Position numbers and translations under genes: made by a program
In this document: positions 46,007 through 54,501 of the stretch, piece after piece
Position numbering within the stretch: the first letter of the stretch is position 1
How the letters are laid out: each line of letters starts with the position of its first letter
Notes under the pieces: generated by a model
The model's database searches: none
What the model saw: the letters and a program-made list of their open reading frames with translations, nothing else
Told to the model about the DNA's origin: nothing
NCBI RefSeq assembly: GCF_001183965.1
Contig: NZ_LFZV01000001.1
Span: 1,937,871-2,001,870, forward strand
Direction: 5' to 3'
DNA: 64,000 nucleotides
From: Bacillus sp. FJAT-27916
GTDB lineage: Bacteria; Bacillota; Bacilli; Bacillales; Pradoshiaceae

Positions 46007-46255
46007 TTACCCTTGTGCAAATTGGTTTTTCACCGTATTGATTTCTTCCTGTGTGGCTTGTTCGGCGGGGATATAATAACCCTTTTGTTTAGCTATGCTG
46101 AAAATTTTATATTGGCGCGCTTCGTCCTGGTCGCGCATTTGCTGAATGGTTCTGCGCAGCTCTTCATTTTCCGTTTGCGCGATGATGCCGGCATAGCCAG
46201 CTAAGCTTCCATTCAAACAAGATAAATAATCACTGACAATATCTTTTTCCTGCAT
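46007..46255 (-). CDS. CotF-like spore coat protein
   Basis: An 82-aa protein. It reads like a coat F domain: EKDIVSDYLSCLNGSLAGY, then NEELRRTIQQMRDQDEARQ and a C-terminal KQKGYYIPAEQAT. Such small proteins (YraF/YraD type) lie in the spore coat. GAGAGG precedes ATG 46255. It follows the YraG-like gene by 18 bases on the same strand. Sporulation sigma factor control (sigmaK or sigmaG) is likely from the family, but no such promoter was recognised. Confidence 0.8.
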   Translation of the reverse strand: MQEKDIVSDYLSCLNGSLAGYAGIIAQTENEELRRTIQQMRDQDEARQYKIFSIAKQKGYYIPAEQATQEEINTVKNQFAQG

Positions 46256-46273
46256 GTGTCATAGCCTCTCTTT

Positions 46274-46456
46274 CTATAAAAAGGTCATAAGATTTTGTTT
46301 GTTTTTGCGTGCATCCTGAGCGTCATTTCGGAGCTGGTCTGCAATGGCAGAATCGGTTACCTGCTGGGCATAATAGTCAAGTTTATTGGCAATTGTCCCA
46401 TGACCCCCAATAAGATGGCGAAGGTTCTGCAGCTCTAGTTCATTCAAATTCGGCAT
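46274..46456 (-). CDS. small YraG-like spore coat protein
   Basis: A 60-aa protein starting MPNLNELELQNLRHLIGGH, with a short helical C-terminus (DQLRNDAQDARKNKQ). This is the small partner that precedes CotF-like genes in Bacillus, as in the yraG-yraF pair. GGGGTGC lies 7 bases before ATG 46456. It is probably co-transcribed with the following coat gene. Confidence 0.78.
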   Translation of the reverse strand: MPNLNELELQNLRHLIGGHGTIANKLDYYAQQVTDSAIADQLRNDAQDARKNKQNLMTFL

Positions 46457-46529
46457 AAATAAAGCACCCCCTATAAAGAATTCACGGATAGTATTTGTAT
46501 TCTGACGGGCATTATACGACTAATGCGTA

Positions 46530-46557
46530 TTGACAAATCGATGAAATTTGTGATAAT
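46530..46557 (+). promoter_or_regulatory. htpG sigmaA promoter
   Basis: The -35 TTGACA (46530-46535) is followed after 16 bp by an extended -10, TGTGATAAT (GATAAT at 46552-46557). The predicted start point abuts the CIRCE-like operator. Confidence 0.75.
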
Positions 46558-46566
46558 TAAAAAATG

Positions 46567-46593
46567 TTAGCACTTGTATGAGTTGAGTGCTAA
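46567..46593. promoter_or_regulatory. CIRCE (HrcA operator) upstream of htpG
   Basis: The arms TTAGCACTT (46567-46575) and GAGTGCTAA (46585-46593) are separated by 9 bases. This is the CIRCE consensus TTAGCACTC-N9-GAGTGCTAA with one changed base. It sits right at the predicted transcription start, where HrcA would block transcription until heat stress. Confidence 0.85.
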
Positions 46594-46621
46594 AAAGAAT
46601 GTGGAAAGGGTGCATAAAATC

Positions 46622-48499
46622 ATGGCAATGAAGCAATTTCAAGCCGAATCAAAGCGATTGCTCGAAATGATGATTAATTCTATCTATTCACAACGGGAAG
46701 TTTTCTTGAGAGAACTGCTTTCAAATGCGAGTGATGCGATTGATAAGCTGTATTATAAGGCGTTAATAGATGAAAATTTAACGTTTCATAAGGATGATTA
46801 TTACATAAAAGTGAGTGCCGACAAGGAGAACCGCACACTGACTATTACTGATACAGGGATTGGAATGACACAAGATGAGTTAGAGACAAATCTTGGGGTC
46901 ATCGCTAAAAGCGGCTCATTAGCCTTCAAAAAGGAAAATGAAAGCAAGGACGGCCATGATATCATCGGACAATTCGGTGTAGGCTTCTATGCGGCCTTTA
47001 TGGTGGCCGATATCGTTACAGTGGTCAGCAAGGCCTTTGGTACAGATCAGGCATACCGCTGGGAATCGAAAGGAACAGATGGTTATACGATCACTCCTTG
47101 TGAGAAGAATAGCGTTGGTACGGAAATTATCTTAACGATTAAGGACAACACAGAAGAAGAAGATTACGATCAGTTCCTGGAGGAATATCGTCTTAAAGAA
47201 ATCATCAAGAAATATTCCGATTTTATCCGCTATCCAATCAAGATGGATGTAACGGAAAGCAAGCTGAAAGAAGGCTCAACAGATGAATTTGAGCAAGTGA
47301 CCGAAGAAAAGATCATTAATAGCATGGTGCCAATCTGGAAGAAGAATAAAAGCGAGCTGACGGATGAGGATTATGAGCAGTTCTATCATGAGAAGCATTA
47401 CGGATTTGATAAGCCGCTGAAACATATTCACATTAATGTCGATGGAACGATCCGCTACAATGCGATTCTCTACATTCCGGAAAATATTCCGTTTGATTAC
47501 TATTCTAAGGAATTTGAAAAAGGGCTTGAGCTGTATTCTAATGGAGTACTGATCATGGAAAAATGCGCAGATCTTCTGCCGGATCACTTCAGCTTTGTGA
47601 AAGGAATGGTCGATTCAGAGGACCTTTCGCTCAATATTTCTCGTGAGATGCTTCAACATGACCGCCAGTTGAAACTAATCGCGAAGAATATCCATAAAAA
47701 AATTAAGAATGAATTGCTGTCCCTTCTGAAAAATGACCGTGAAAAATATGAGCTCTTCTATAAATCATTTGGCCGCCAAATCAAATTTGGTGTATACAAT
47801 GAATTCGGTGCCAATAAGGATATGCTCAAAGACTTGCTCATGTTCTATTCATCCAAGGAGAAGAAAATGGTCACTCTTGATGAGTATATGGAACGAATGA
47901 GTGAGGAGCAAAAATATATTTACTATGCCACTGGAGAATCCATCGAGCGTATTGATAAACTGCCGCAAACAGAAATGGTAGCGGACAAGGGCTATGAAAT
48001 TCTCTACCTTACAGATGATATCGATGAATTTGCCATCAAAATGCTGATGACGTTCAAAGAGAAGGAATTTAAATCAGTCTCAAGCGGGGATTTAGGTATT
48101 GAGGACAGTAAGGAGGACGCTTCAGAATCGGATGTTAACGAGCATAAGGACTTATTCGCTCACATGGCTAAAGCACTTGCGGGAAGCGTCAAGGATGTCC
48201 GTGCCTCTAAGCGCTTGAAATCTCATCCTGTATGCCTCTCAACCGAAGGAGAAATCACGATTGAGATGGAAAAGGTGCTAAATATGATGCCGGATAATCC
48301 GGGTGTTAAGGCGGAAAAAATTCTTGAAATCAATCCAAATCATGAGGTGTTCACATCCTTGGTCAATGCGTATAAGCATGACAAGGAAAAGCTGGACTTA
48401 TATACAAAGCTTTTGTATAACCAAGCCTTATTGATTGAAGGACTTACGATTGAAGACCCTGTAGCATTTACGAATGATATTTGCAAGGTCATGGTTTAA
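46622..48499 (+). CDS. htpG: molecular chaperone HtpG (Hsp90)
   Basis: A 625-aa ATP-dependent chaperone. The N-terminal GHKL ATPase has [22 protein letters not shown] and [15 protein letters not shown]. The middle domain includes [13 protein letters not shown], and the C-terminal dimer domain follows. The length matches B. subtilis HtpG (626). AAAGGGTG precedes ATG 46622; the open frame back to 46574 crosses the CIRCE operator and is not coding. It is a single-gene unit with its own promoter and a very strong terminator. Confidence 0.96.
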   Translation: MAMKQFQAESKRLLEMMINSIYSQREVFLRELLSNASDAIDKLYYKALIDENLTFHKDDYYIKVSADKENRTLTITDTGIGMTQDELETNLGVIAKSGSLAFKKENESKDGHDIIGQFGVGFYAAFMVADIVTVVSKAFGTDQAYRWESKGTDGYTITPCEKNSVGTEIILTIKDNTEEEDYDQFLEEYRLKEIIKKYSDFIRYPIKMDVTESKLKEGSTDEFEQVTEEKIINSMVPIWKKNKSELTDEDYEQFYHEKHYGFDKPLKHIHINVDGTIRYNAILYIPENIPFDYYSKEFEKGLELYSNGVLIMEKCADLLPDHFSFVKGMVDSEDLSLNISREMLQHDRQLKLIAKNIHKKIKNELLSLLKNDREKYELFYKSFGRQIKFGVYNEFGANKDMLKDLLMFYSSKEKKMVTLDEYMERMSEEQKYIYYATGESIERIDKLPQTEMVADKGYEILYLTDDIDEFAIKMLMTFKEKEFKSVSSGDLGIEDSKEDASESDVNEHKDLFAHMAKALAGSVKDVRASKRLKSHPVCLSTEGEITIEMEKVLNMMPDNPGVKAEKILEINPNHEVFTSLVNAYKHDKEKLDLYTKLLYNQALLIEGLTIEDPVAFTNDICKVMV

Positions 48500-48537
48500 T
48501 GACGTAGAGTGATGAGATAATCTTATCAAGACCATTG

Positions 48538-48585
48538 AAAGCCGGTTTGTTTTACGAAGAGTAAAACAAACCGGCTTTATTTTGT
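48538..48585 (+). terminator. Rho-independent terminator
   Basis: The arms AAAGCCGGTTTGTTTTAC (48538-48555) and GTAAAACAAACCGGCTTT (48561-48578) pair perfectly over 18 bp around a 5-base loop, followed by ATTTTG. It ends htpG. The stretch to 48748 shows nothing further. Confidence 0.9.
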
Positions 48586-48748
48586 TACTTATGTAGTTTT
48601 AAAGGCGTTTCAGTTATATAGCTGGATATCTATGAGAATTCATGAAGGTACACTTCAATGCTAATCTCGCTGCCATTAGATAATAGATTTAATCACCGTT
48701 AAATTGCTTAGAGGTTAACAAAATCAAAGACTTCTCTATCGTGTTGGT

Positions 48749-48952
48749 TTATTTCTTAAATTGTTTGTATTCGTCAATATAAAAAGCGACACCTCCGCAA
48801 TTGGGGCAAACCGCTGCTTTTGGAATGGCCGAAGCTTTATTGAATAATCCATTGCCTTTTCTGCTAATTTTTATCCCGTACATTCCTCCTTGAACCGTTA
48901 CGGCACAGTCATTTACCATTTCAGCATGACATTGTTGACAAATTCTTTTCAA
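48749..48952 (-). CDS. small zinc-ribbon protein
   Basis: A 67-aa protein with two Cys pairs, CQQC near the start (MKRICQQCHAEM) and CPNC near the end (AAVCPNCGGVAFY), typical of a treble-clef/zinc-ribbon fold. Similar small proteins are common in Bacillus and have no known role. The frame is open from 49051, but GGGGG lies 9 bases before TTG 48952, and that start puts the first CxxC near the N-terminus, so it is preferred. Confidence 0.6.
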   Translation of the reverse strand: MKRICQQCHAEMVNDCAVTVQGGMYGIKISRKGNGLFNKASAIPKAAVCPNCGGVAFYIDEYKQFKK

Positions 48953-49054
48953 TATACATAACCCCCAAATGAAAACATTAATCCTTTCCAATATCATTAT
49001 ATCATGTTGAATATTCCCTTTATTTCTATCCTTTAATATAATTGGTACCATCGC

Positions 49055-49431
49055 TCATTTATGTTTTTTCACTAAATCATAACTCATATCGATAAGCCTA
49101 ATTATTTCATTGTAGGAAACAGAGCCATCAAGAAGGATGGTGGTCCAATTTTCCTTGTTCATATGGTAAGCTGCCAGGAATCCTGGCTTTTGCTGCAGGG
49201 ATCCAAGTAAAAAAAGGTTTTACCTTTATAGTAAGAATATCATTGATTTCATCGATGTTAAGTCCCAAATTGTTCTTTGGTACTTGCATCACGACAGCAT
49301 ACCACTTTTGATTGTCTTGTCTTCTTAAAACAGCATGATGGAGGGGATTTCTTCCATAAATATTCCGGGTCTGTTCTGTATTGATCCTTGGCGTATTGGA
49401 GGACCGATTCTCTGTTAGGCTGCCTATCCAT
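49055..49431 (-). pseudogene. YjbR/MmcQ-like protein, two frameshifts
   Basis: The intact protein would be about 125 aa. Frame one starts at ATG 49431 (MDRQPNRESVLQYAKDQYR) and reads to WKK. A second frame then gives HHAVLRRQDNQKWYAVVMQV, and a third gives KPGFLAAYHMNKENWTTILL to the TGA at 49055. All three parts are in the order and spacing of the YjbR (MmcQ, DUF419) family. The first shift falls near a run CCCCTCC at about 49335; the second is at seven A (49209-49215 on the plus strand). AGAGGTG precedes the start. It could be a true pseudogene or carry two sequencing errors. Confidence 0.8.
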
Positions 49432-49597
49432 TAAGCTTCACCTCTTTAAAGCATTCATTTGATTGAGTAACTTTTCCACCAGAATGAGATATAAAACATG
49501 GTAAATAGCTCATCTTCACCTGCTTTATCATCAATCTTCGCCAATGCATGGGTTCATATAGATTATGTTAAAATAAAGGAAAAAGGAGTGAACATTG

Positions 49598-49975
49598 ATG
49601 GGTTATTTAGACGCATTCTTAGGGAATTCATCCAACATGAAGACAGAAGAGGCAGAGGAGAAATTAAAGGATATTCTGTTTCCGGAAGAAAAAGTGAATC
49701 AAGCCTATAAATTAATTAGGGATATGCTCGTCTTCACGGAGCATCGCTTGATTCTTGTGGATGTTCAAGGGATGACAGGAAAGAAGATTGAGTACCATTC
49801 AATTCCCTACAAAAGTATTACCCATTTCAGTACAGAGACAGCGGGCACCTTTGACCTTGATGCCGAATTGAAAATTTGGCTGTCCGGAGCTGATCTTCCA
49901 ATAGAAAAGACCTTTAAAAAGGGAGCCAGCATCACGGAAGTACAGCAATTGCTTGCGTTTTATGTTTGCGGCTGA
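49598..49975 (+). CDS. PH-domain protein (bPH_1, YvbH/YokE-like)
   Basis: A 125-aa soluble protein. ILFPEEKVNQAYKLIRDMLV, FTEHRLILVDVQG and KKIEYHSIPYKSITHFSTET are hallmarks of the bacterial pleckstrin-homology family. The function is unknown; stress-related roles have been suggested for some relatives. AAGGAG precedes ATG 49598 (a TTG three bases earlier is possible). It is a single gene. Confidence 0.85.
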   Translation: MGYLDAFLGNSSNMKTEEAEEKLKDILFPEEKVNQAYKLIRDMLVFTEHRLILVDVQGMTGKKIEYHSIPYKSITHFSTETAGTFDLDAELKIWLSGADLPIEKTFKKGASITEVQQLLAFYVCG

Positions 49976-50109
49976 TTGTCTGTAGAATAAGGACTAACGC
50001 CTGTTGACATTCATTCATTTGGACAATTAGGATAGAGATAAACGGTAGGGCTATCTCTGTTTTCGTTGCTGCACGGCTCCTATCTCCTAAATGCAAGGGG
50101 GAAGGATGA

Positions 50110-50505
50110 ATGGAAGACATGGGGCTCCTTATAGTAAGGCTGATTGTAGGCGGATTATTCCTTGCACATGGAGCACAGAAATGGTTCGGGTGGTTTGGCG
50201 GTGCAGGATTAAGGGGCACCGCAGGGTGGTTGGAAGCCATTGATATTAAACCAGGAATGTTCATGGCATTCATGGTAGGGGGAATCGAATTTCTCGGTGG
50301 TCTCTTCTTAATAATTGGCCTTCTTACACCGTTTGCAGCTACCTTATTAGCGGTCACAATGCTGTCAGCTGTCGTCAAGGTCCATTGGAGAAATGGTCTG
50401 TGGAACACAGACAATGGATATGAGTATAATCTTGTCTTGATTGCCGTTCTGCTTTGCCTCATTTTAACGGGGGCAGGAGAATATGCCGTGGATTCACTCT
50501 TTTAA
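50110..50505 (+). CDS. DoxX family membrane protein
   Basis: A 131-aa protein with four hydrophobic segments. GLFLAHGAQKWFGWFGG and GGIEFLGGLFLIIGLLTPFAA are typical of DoxX-type proteins. In Bacillus these are often linked with thiol or redox stress, but the function here is not shown. GGGGGAAGG precedes ATG 50110. A terminator follows. Confidence 0.88.
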   Translation: MEDMGLLIVRLIVGGLFLAHGAQKWFGWFGGAGLRGTAGWLEAIDIKPGMFMAFMVGGIEFLGGLFLIIGLLTPFAATLLAVTMLSAVVKVHWRNGLWNTDNGYEYNLVLIAVLLCLILTGAGEYAVDSLF

Positions 50506-50536
50506 GAAAGCTTAGGATCTTTATTCATCACGTATT

Positions 50537-50578
50537 TAAAAGAAGTCGAACTTCCAGGAAAGTTTGACTTCTTTTTTA
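50537..50578 (+). terminator. Rho-independent terminator
   Basis: AAAAGAAGTCGAACTT (50538-50553) pairs with AAGTTTGACTTCTTTT (about 50559-50575) with one mismatch, then T. It ends the DoxX gene. Confidence 0.85.
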
Positions 50579-50677
50579 TTCACCCTAATATTCAAGATAA
50601 CGTTACCATTTGGCTGTAATCGTCGTACACTATTAGGAGGAGTCTTAGGAAAACGCAATGTCATAAAGGGGTGCGAT

Positions 50678-51283
50678 ATGTATATATCTGATTTAGATGC
50701 AGACAAGCTTTCTGATGATCAAATGACCAAGCTGTTATTCTCCGATATACAGGATGATGGCCAACAGGGAGATTGCATATTTGTGGCAGGCAGCAGTAAG
50801 GCGGTCCTATACCGTCTCCCAAAAGCGGTAGAGTTATATAAGCAGGGAAGGGCGGACAGGCTGCTGTTCTCCGGGGGAGTAACGTGGAAGGGAAGTGTAT
50901 TCACAGAGGCTGAATCCCTACAGAAAGAGGCAATCACTTCCGGCATTCCTGAGGATGCGATTTTAGTGGAGAAACAATCCTTGCATACCGTTGAGAATGT
51001 GTTAGCTTCGATGTTTGTCCTTAACAGGGAGATTCCTTTGTACAAGGTCCGGCGAATACTTGTTGTCACGACGTCTTATCATATGAGACGGCTGCATCTT
51101 TCTTTGCAAACCTATATGCCAGATTGGATTGAGTACACTTTATGCCTGGCTGAAGATGATAACACGGTAAAGGATAATTGGTTCTTGACTGAGCTAGGCA
51201 GAAAACGGGTACAAGCAGAATGTTCAAAGCTAATTAAATATGTACAGATGGGTAGTTTGAAGGATATGTCTATCGAAATGTAA
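50678..51283 (+). CDS. YdcF family (DUF218) protein
   Basis: A 201-aa Rossmann-like protein of the YdcF/ElyC group. CIFVAGSSKAVLYRLPKA, LLFSGGVTWKG, the acidic VEKQSLHTVENV and the VVTTSYHMRRL signature are all in order. Some relatives bind S-adenosylmethionine or act in envelope biology; the role is unknown here. AAAGGGG lies 6 bases before ATG 50678; the open frame back to 50564 overlaps the DoxX terminator and is not coding. No membrane anchor. Confidence 0.82.
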   Translation: MYISDLDADKLSDDQMTKLLFSDIQDDGQQGDCIFVAGSSKAVLYRLPKAVELYKQGRADRLLFSGGVTWKGSVFTEAESLQKEAITSGIPEDAILVEKQSLHTVENVLASMFVLNREIPLYKVRRILVVTTSYHMRRLHLSLQTYMPDWIEYTLCLAEDDNTVKDNWFLTELGRKRVQAECSKLIKYVQMGSLKDMSIEM

Positions 51284-51293
51284 GAGGTGAGAG

Positions 51294-51323
51294 AAGGGAA
51301 CATTCAGGAGATGCTCCCTTTAA
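51294..51323 (+). terminator. weak Rho-independent terminator
   Basis: AAGGGA (51294-51299) pairs with TCCCTT (51315-51320), with a further CAT/ATG stack inside. The T-run is only three bases. It lies between convergent genes. Confidence 0.5.
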
Positions 51324-51339
51324 CGATGTTGGGCTTCTG

Positions 51340-51513
51340 TTATCGATATTCTGAGACGTCTTTCCTCAGTGCTGTCGCTGCACAAAACAAGAATACTAAT
51401 CCCAATCCGAGACCGACAAGCATGGAATATTCATAGGTTTCAATGAAGGCCATTCCGCCGGCTATAGATGCGACAAATAACAAGAGAAACAGGGTTGTAT
51501 AGTTTAACTTCAT
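51340..51513 (-). CDS. small two-helix membrane protein
   Basis: A 57-aa protein with two hydrophobic segments (residues about 5-22 and 29-46) and a charged C-terminus (LRKDVSEYR). No family is recognised. The frame is open to 51564, but AAGGTGGTGA precedes ATG 51513, which starts MKLNYTTLFLLL. Convergent with the YdcF gene. Confidence 0.55.
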   Translation of the reverse strand: MKLNYTTLFLLLFVASIAGGMAFIETYEYSMLVGLGLGLVFLFCAATALRKDVSEYR

Positions 51514-51725
51514 GAATATCACCACCTTCCATCCATTATAATTCATGTGAAATAGAGAAAACATGCAACAATAGTATCAACTGGTTTCTAAGAGATTCCT
51601 CCCTGTCGGTACCCATAAATTGCTAGAAATGTATTCTGCAAGGTAGAATGGTTGTATAGTCGTTTGGTGGAATGGATTCACTTTCAGCGTACTGTGCAAA
51701 TTGTTGGGGAGGAACGTGGCTTAAC

Positions 51726-52907
51726 GTGAAGATATTAAATAAAAAAATGCTGGTATTAATGGTGAATATGTTTATTGCCATTGCCAGCTTCGGCATCGTC
51801 ATCCCCATCTTGCCGGATTACTTGGCATCCATCGGTGAGGGCGGTACAGCGGCAGGGCTGATGATTGCCGTATTTGCCGGGGCTCAGCTCGTCATGTCGC
51901 CGATTGCAGGCAGATGGGCGGATCAATATGGAAGGCGAAAAATGATTATATATGGGCTTATCGGGCTTTCGCTTTCAGCCCTTGTATTCTATTTGTCCAA
52001 TTCTATTTGGATTCTTTATTTCTCCAGACTGTTAGGCGGTGTAGGTGCTGCCTTGCTGGTTCCAGCCATCTTTGCCTATGTGGCTGATATAACAACCTTC
52101 GAGCAAAGGGCGAAGGGGAATAGTCTCATTTCTGCGGCAATGTCGCTTGGTATAGTCATCGGACCTGGGATTGGGGGATATTTAGCGGAGATTGATTTGA
52201 AGCTGCCGTTGCTGATCTCAGCCATCGTTGCCTTCTTTGCGGTGATTTTCTCCGTATTCTTGCTGAAGGAAAGCCGCAATGAGCAGGATGCTGCAGCAGG
52301 AACAATGGATCAGCCATCCTTCTTAGTCAGTCTCGCGAATTCCGTGAAAAAGCCTTACTTTGTTGTTTTGCTGATTACCTTAATTATGAGTCTTGGTCTT
52401 ATGGCCTATGAGTCTGTGCTTGGCTTATTCGTAAATGACCAGTATGGAGCGAGCCCGCAGGATATCGCCAATATGGTCACAGCAACAGGAATCGTCAGTG
52501 TTGTTGCCCAATTATTCATCGTAGACAAGATTGTGAATAAATTCGGTGAAAGCTCCGTGTTAATCTTGTTTATTATGCTGACTGCGAGCGGCTATTTATT
52601 GTCCATCTTCGCTGGAAGCTATGGCGCGTTCTTCGCTATCACCTTGATTATCTTCCTCGGGACAAGCATCTTGCGGCCTGTCTTAAATACACTCGTATCC
52701 AAGATGGCCGGGTCGGAACAAGGATTTGCGATGGGGATGAATAATGCGTATATGAGCATTGGAAATGTGCTCGGACCAACCTTGGCAGGCACCTTGTATG
52801 ACATTAACATCATTTATCCTTTTATCATGGGATTCACGATTCTACTCATCACGCTATTGCTTGCATTTGGATGGAAAAGAAAAGGAAGGCTCACAATTGC
52901 TGAATAA
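51726..52907 (+). CDS. MFS drug/metabolite efflux transporter (DHA1 type)
   Basis: A 393-aa transporter with twelve hydrophobic segments. FGIVIPILPDYLASIG at helix 1 and motif A, GRWADQYGRRKMI, mark the DHA1 family; motif C, the antiporter signature, is GIVIGPGIGGYLAE. It resembles NorA/TetA-like multidrug exporters of Bacillus. The start is uncertain: GTG 51726 (MKILNKKMLVL) gives a normal N-terminus but its GGGGAGG is 13 bases away; ATG 51672 would add 18 residues. No adjacent regulator was seen, so substrates are unknown. Confidence 0.85.
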   Translation: MKILNKKMLVLMVNMFIAIASFGIVIPILPDYLASIGEGGTAAGLMIAVFAGAQLVMSPIAGRWADQYGRRKMIIYGLIGLSLSALVFYLSNSIWILYFSRLLGGVGAALLVPAIFAYVADITTFEQRAKGNSLISAAMSLGIVIGPGIGGYLAEIDLKLPLLISAIVAFFAVIFSVFLLKESRNEQDAAAGTMDQPSFLVSLANSVKKPYFVVLLITLIMSLGLMAYESVLGLFVNDQYGASPQDIANMVTATGIVSVVAQLFIVDKIVNKFGESSVLILFIMLTASGYLLSIFAGSYGAFFAITLIIFLGTSILRPVLNTLVSKMAGSEQGFAMGMNNAYMSIGNVLGPTLAGTLYDINIIYPFIMGFTILLITLLLAFGWKRKGRLTIAE

Positions 52908-52982
52908 GGATGAATATTTGTTGTTTCTTATTCAACGGCAAAGATAGGGAGAACTTTATCTTGTGTTTGAACGTTCAGTTAG

Positions 52983-53014
52983 AAAACCACCCAGCATAGG
53001 GTGGTTTTGATTTA
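52983..53014 (+). terminator. Rho-independent terminator
   Basis: AAAACCACCC (52983-52992) pairs perfectly with GGGTGGTTTT (52999-53008). It ends the MFS gene. The next 140 bases show nothing recognisable. Confidence 0.85.
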
Positions 53015-53154
53015 TTCTTCACCCTCACCAATGCCTTTATCAAATGACGAAATGAAAAGGTACAGATTTGGAGAGGAAGCGAGGTTCTTTTCTTCCTGAT
53101 TGGCACATATTTCTTGAGTAAAGAAAGGAATCGTTCATTTTTTTATCACGTTGT

Positions 53155-53166
53155 CTTGTATATAAT
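53155..53166 (+). promoter_or_regulatory. probable extended -10 promoter of cutC
   Basis: TTGTATATAAT contains a perfect TATAAT (53161-53166) with a TG two bases upstream. No good -35 is seen. It is 61 bases before the cutC start. Confidence 0.45.
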
Positions 53167-53226
53167 AGCCTCATAGGAATGTCATTCTGTAGATGAAGAG
53201 AGTATGAATGAGAAGCAGGTGATTAG

Positions 53227-53919
53227 ATGATTTTAGAATGCATTGTTGAAAATGAAAGAGATGCGATTCAAGCAGAAAAGATGGGCGTTAGCCGGCTTGA
53301 ATTAGTGTCTGCTATGGCAGAAGGCGGGTTAACACCAAGCTATGGAACGGTAAAACGTGTCATCGAAAGTGTGAATATCCCGGTTCAGGTGATGCTGCGC
53401 CCTCATAGTTATTCATTTGAATATGATGAGTTTGATTGGCTCTCTATGAAAGAAGACCTTAAAGTGTTTTCCGATTTAGGTGTAAAAGGAATCGTGTTTG
53501 GCTGTCTAAGAAATGGTGAAATTGACCAAGCACTTTTAGAGAAAGTGATCGAGGAAATACCGACATTTGATATTACGTTCCATAGGGCGTTTGATGAACT
53601 CAAGAGTCAGGGGAATGGACTCGAAGTTCTATGTCAGTACTCTAAGCATGTAAGGCGGATTCTTACCTCTGGAGGGAAAGGAACCGCTTACGAGGGAAGG
53701 GAAAAACTGCAGCAGCTGATTGTTTTATCTGATGTCTGGTCAGGACCTGAGATTTTGGTCGGAAGCGGCCTCAGTACAGAGAATATTCCAGAGCTTCATT
53801 CATTCCTGCATGCGAAGGAATACCATTTTGGGTCAGGCGTCCGGAAAGAAGGCTCTTTTGCCAATGGAATCGACCAGGAAAAAATCGATTTCTTGCTTGA
53901 GTTTTTTGATGGCAAGTAA
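53227..53919 (+). CDS. cutC: copper homeostasis protein CutC family
   Basis: A 230-aa TIM-barrel protein. LECIVENERDAIQAEKMGVSR, LVSAMAEGGLTPSYGTVK, VMLRPHSYSF, FHRAFDELK and ILTSGGKGTAYEG are family landmarks. The name comes from an E. coli copper-tolerance phenotype; the biochemical function is still unsettled. No copper operator was seen. AAGCAGGTG precedes ATG 53227. It is a single gene with a terminator. Confidence 0.9.
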   Translation: MILECIVENERDAIQAEKMGVSRLELVSAMAEGGLTPSYGTVKRVIESVNIPVQVMLRPHSYSFEYDEFDWLSMKEDLKVFSDLGVKGIVFGCLRNGEIDQALLEKVIEEIPTFDITFHRAFDELKSQGNGLEVLCQYSKHVRRILTSGGKGTAYEGREKLQQLIVLSDVWSGPEILVGSGLSTENIPELHSFLHAKEYHFGSGVRKEGSFANGIDQEKIDFLLEFFDGK

Positions 53920-53957
53920 TGATAGGACCTTTATTTCGTGAAACATGGAGGTGACGG

Positions 53958-53997
53958 AAAAGCGGATGTCTTATAATTATTAAGACATCCGCTTTTC
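53958..53997. terminator. bidirectional terminator
   Basis: AAAAGCGGATGTCTTA (53958-53973) pairs perfectly over 16 bp with TAAGACATCCGCTTTT (53981-53996). It is shared by the convergent cutC and acetyltransferase genes. Confidence 0.9.
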
Positions 53998-54004
53998 TTT
54001 ATCA

Positions 54005-54280
54005 TTATTTTGCTAGTACGTCGGAGTAATCTTTGACCCGTTGGAATTCAACTTGGGCAAATGAACAGGCAGGAATAATCTTTTTTTCATTAGACCGTGC
54101 GTATTGCACAACTTCCTTCACAAGTTTGTTGGCTAGCCCTTGGCCCCTATGCTCTGGGGAGACGAAAGTATGGTCAATGATGATTCTTTCCTCACCATCT
54201 GGTACAAAGGTGATTTCACCTACTTTATTTCCATCTGAATCTACCATATAAAATAAATGGTCCTCCTGCTTGATTTGCAT
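54005..54280 (-). CDS. GNAT-related N-acetyltransferase (YjdJ/NATA type)
   Basis: A 91-aa mini-GNAT. It has the short fold with TFVSPEHRGQGLANKLVKEV as the acetyl-CoA loop and IIPACSFAQVEF near the C-terminus, as in the YjdJ/YidJ group. The frame is open to ATG 54304, but those first codons contain the AGGAGG ribosome binding site, so ATG 54280 (MQIKQEDHLFY) is used. Function unknown. It forms the left border of the Wadjet operon. Confidence 0.82.
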   Translation of the reverse strand: MQIKQEDHLFYMVDSDGNKVGEITFVPDGEERIIIDHTFVSPEHRGQGLANKLVKEVVQYARSNEKKIIPACSFAQVEFQRVKDYSDVLAK

Positions 54281-54501
54281 AAAATTATACAACCTCCTCT
54301 TCATTTTTCCTGTTTATTTCATTATTCTCTCTCTTTGTCATACATAAACCTTGTTTACCCTTTATTTGAATGAAGCTTAGATTGATCAGGGGGTAAATCT
54401 TTATTCAGGCTTCTGTATAATCGATATTCTCTCGCAAAATAAGATACTCTTAAACCCGTTGATTTGTTATAATCCAATAGTGTATTTGTTTTTAGAAGAA
54501 G

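Noticed and set aside
53096-53116. TTGGCACATATTTCTTGA as a sigma54 promoter before cutC
   Set aside because: The distance between the GG and the GC-equivalent positions is wrong for -24/-12, and a TATAAT promoter is closer to the gene.
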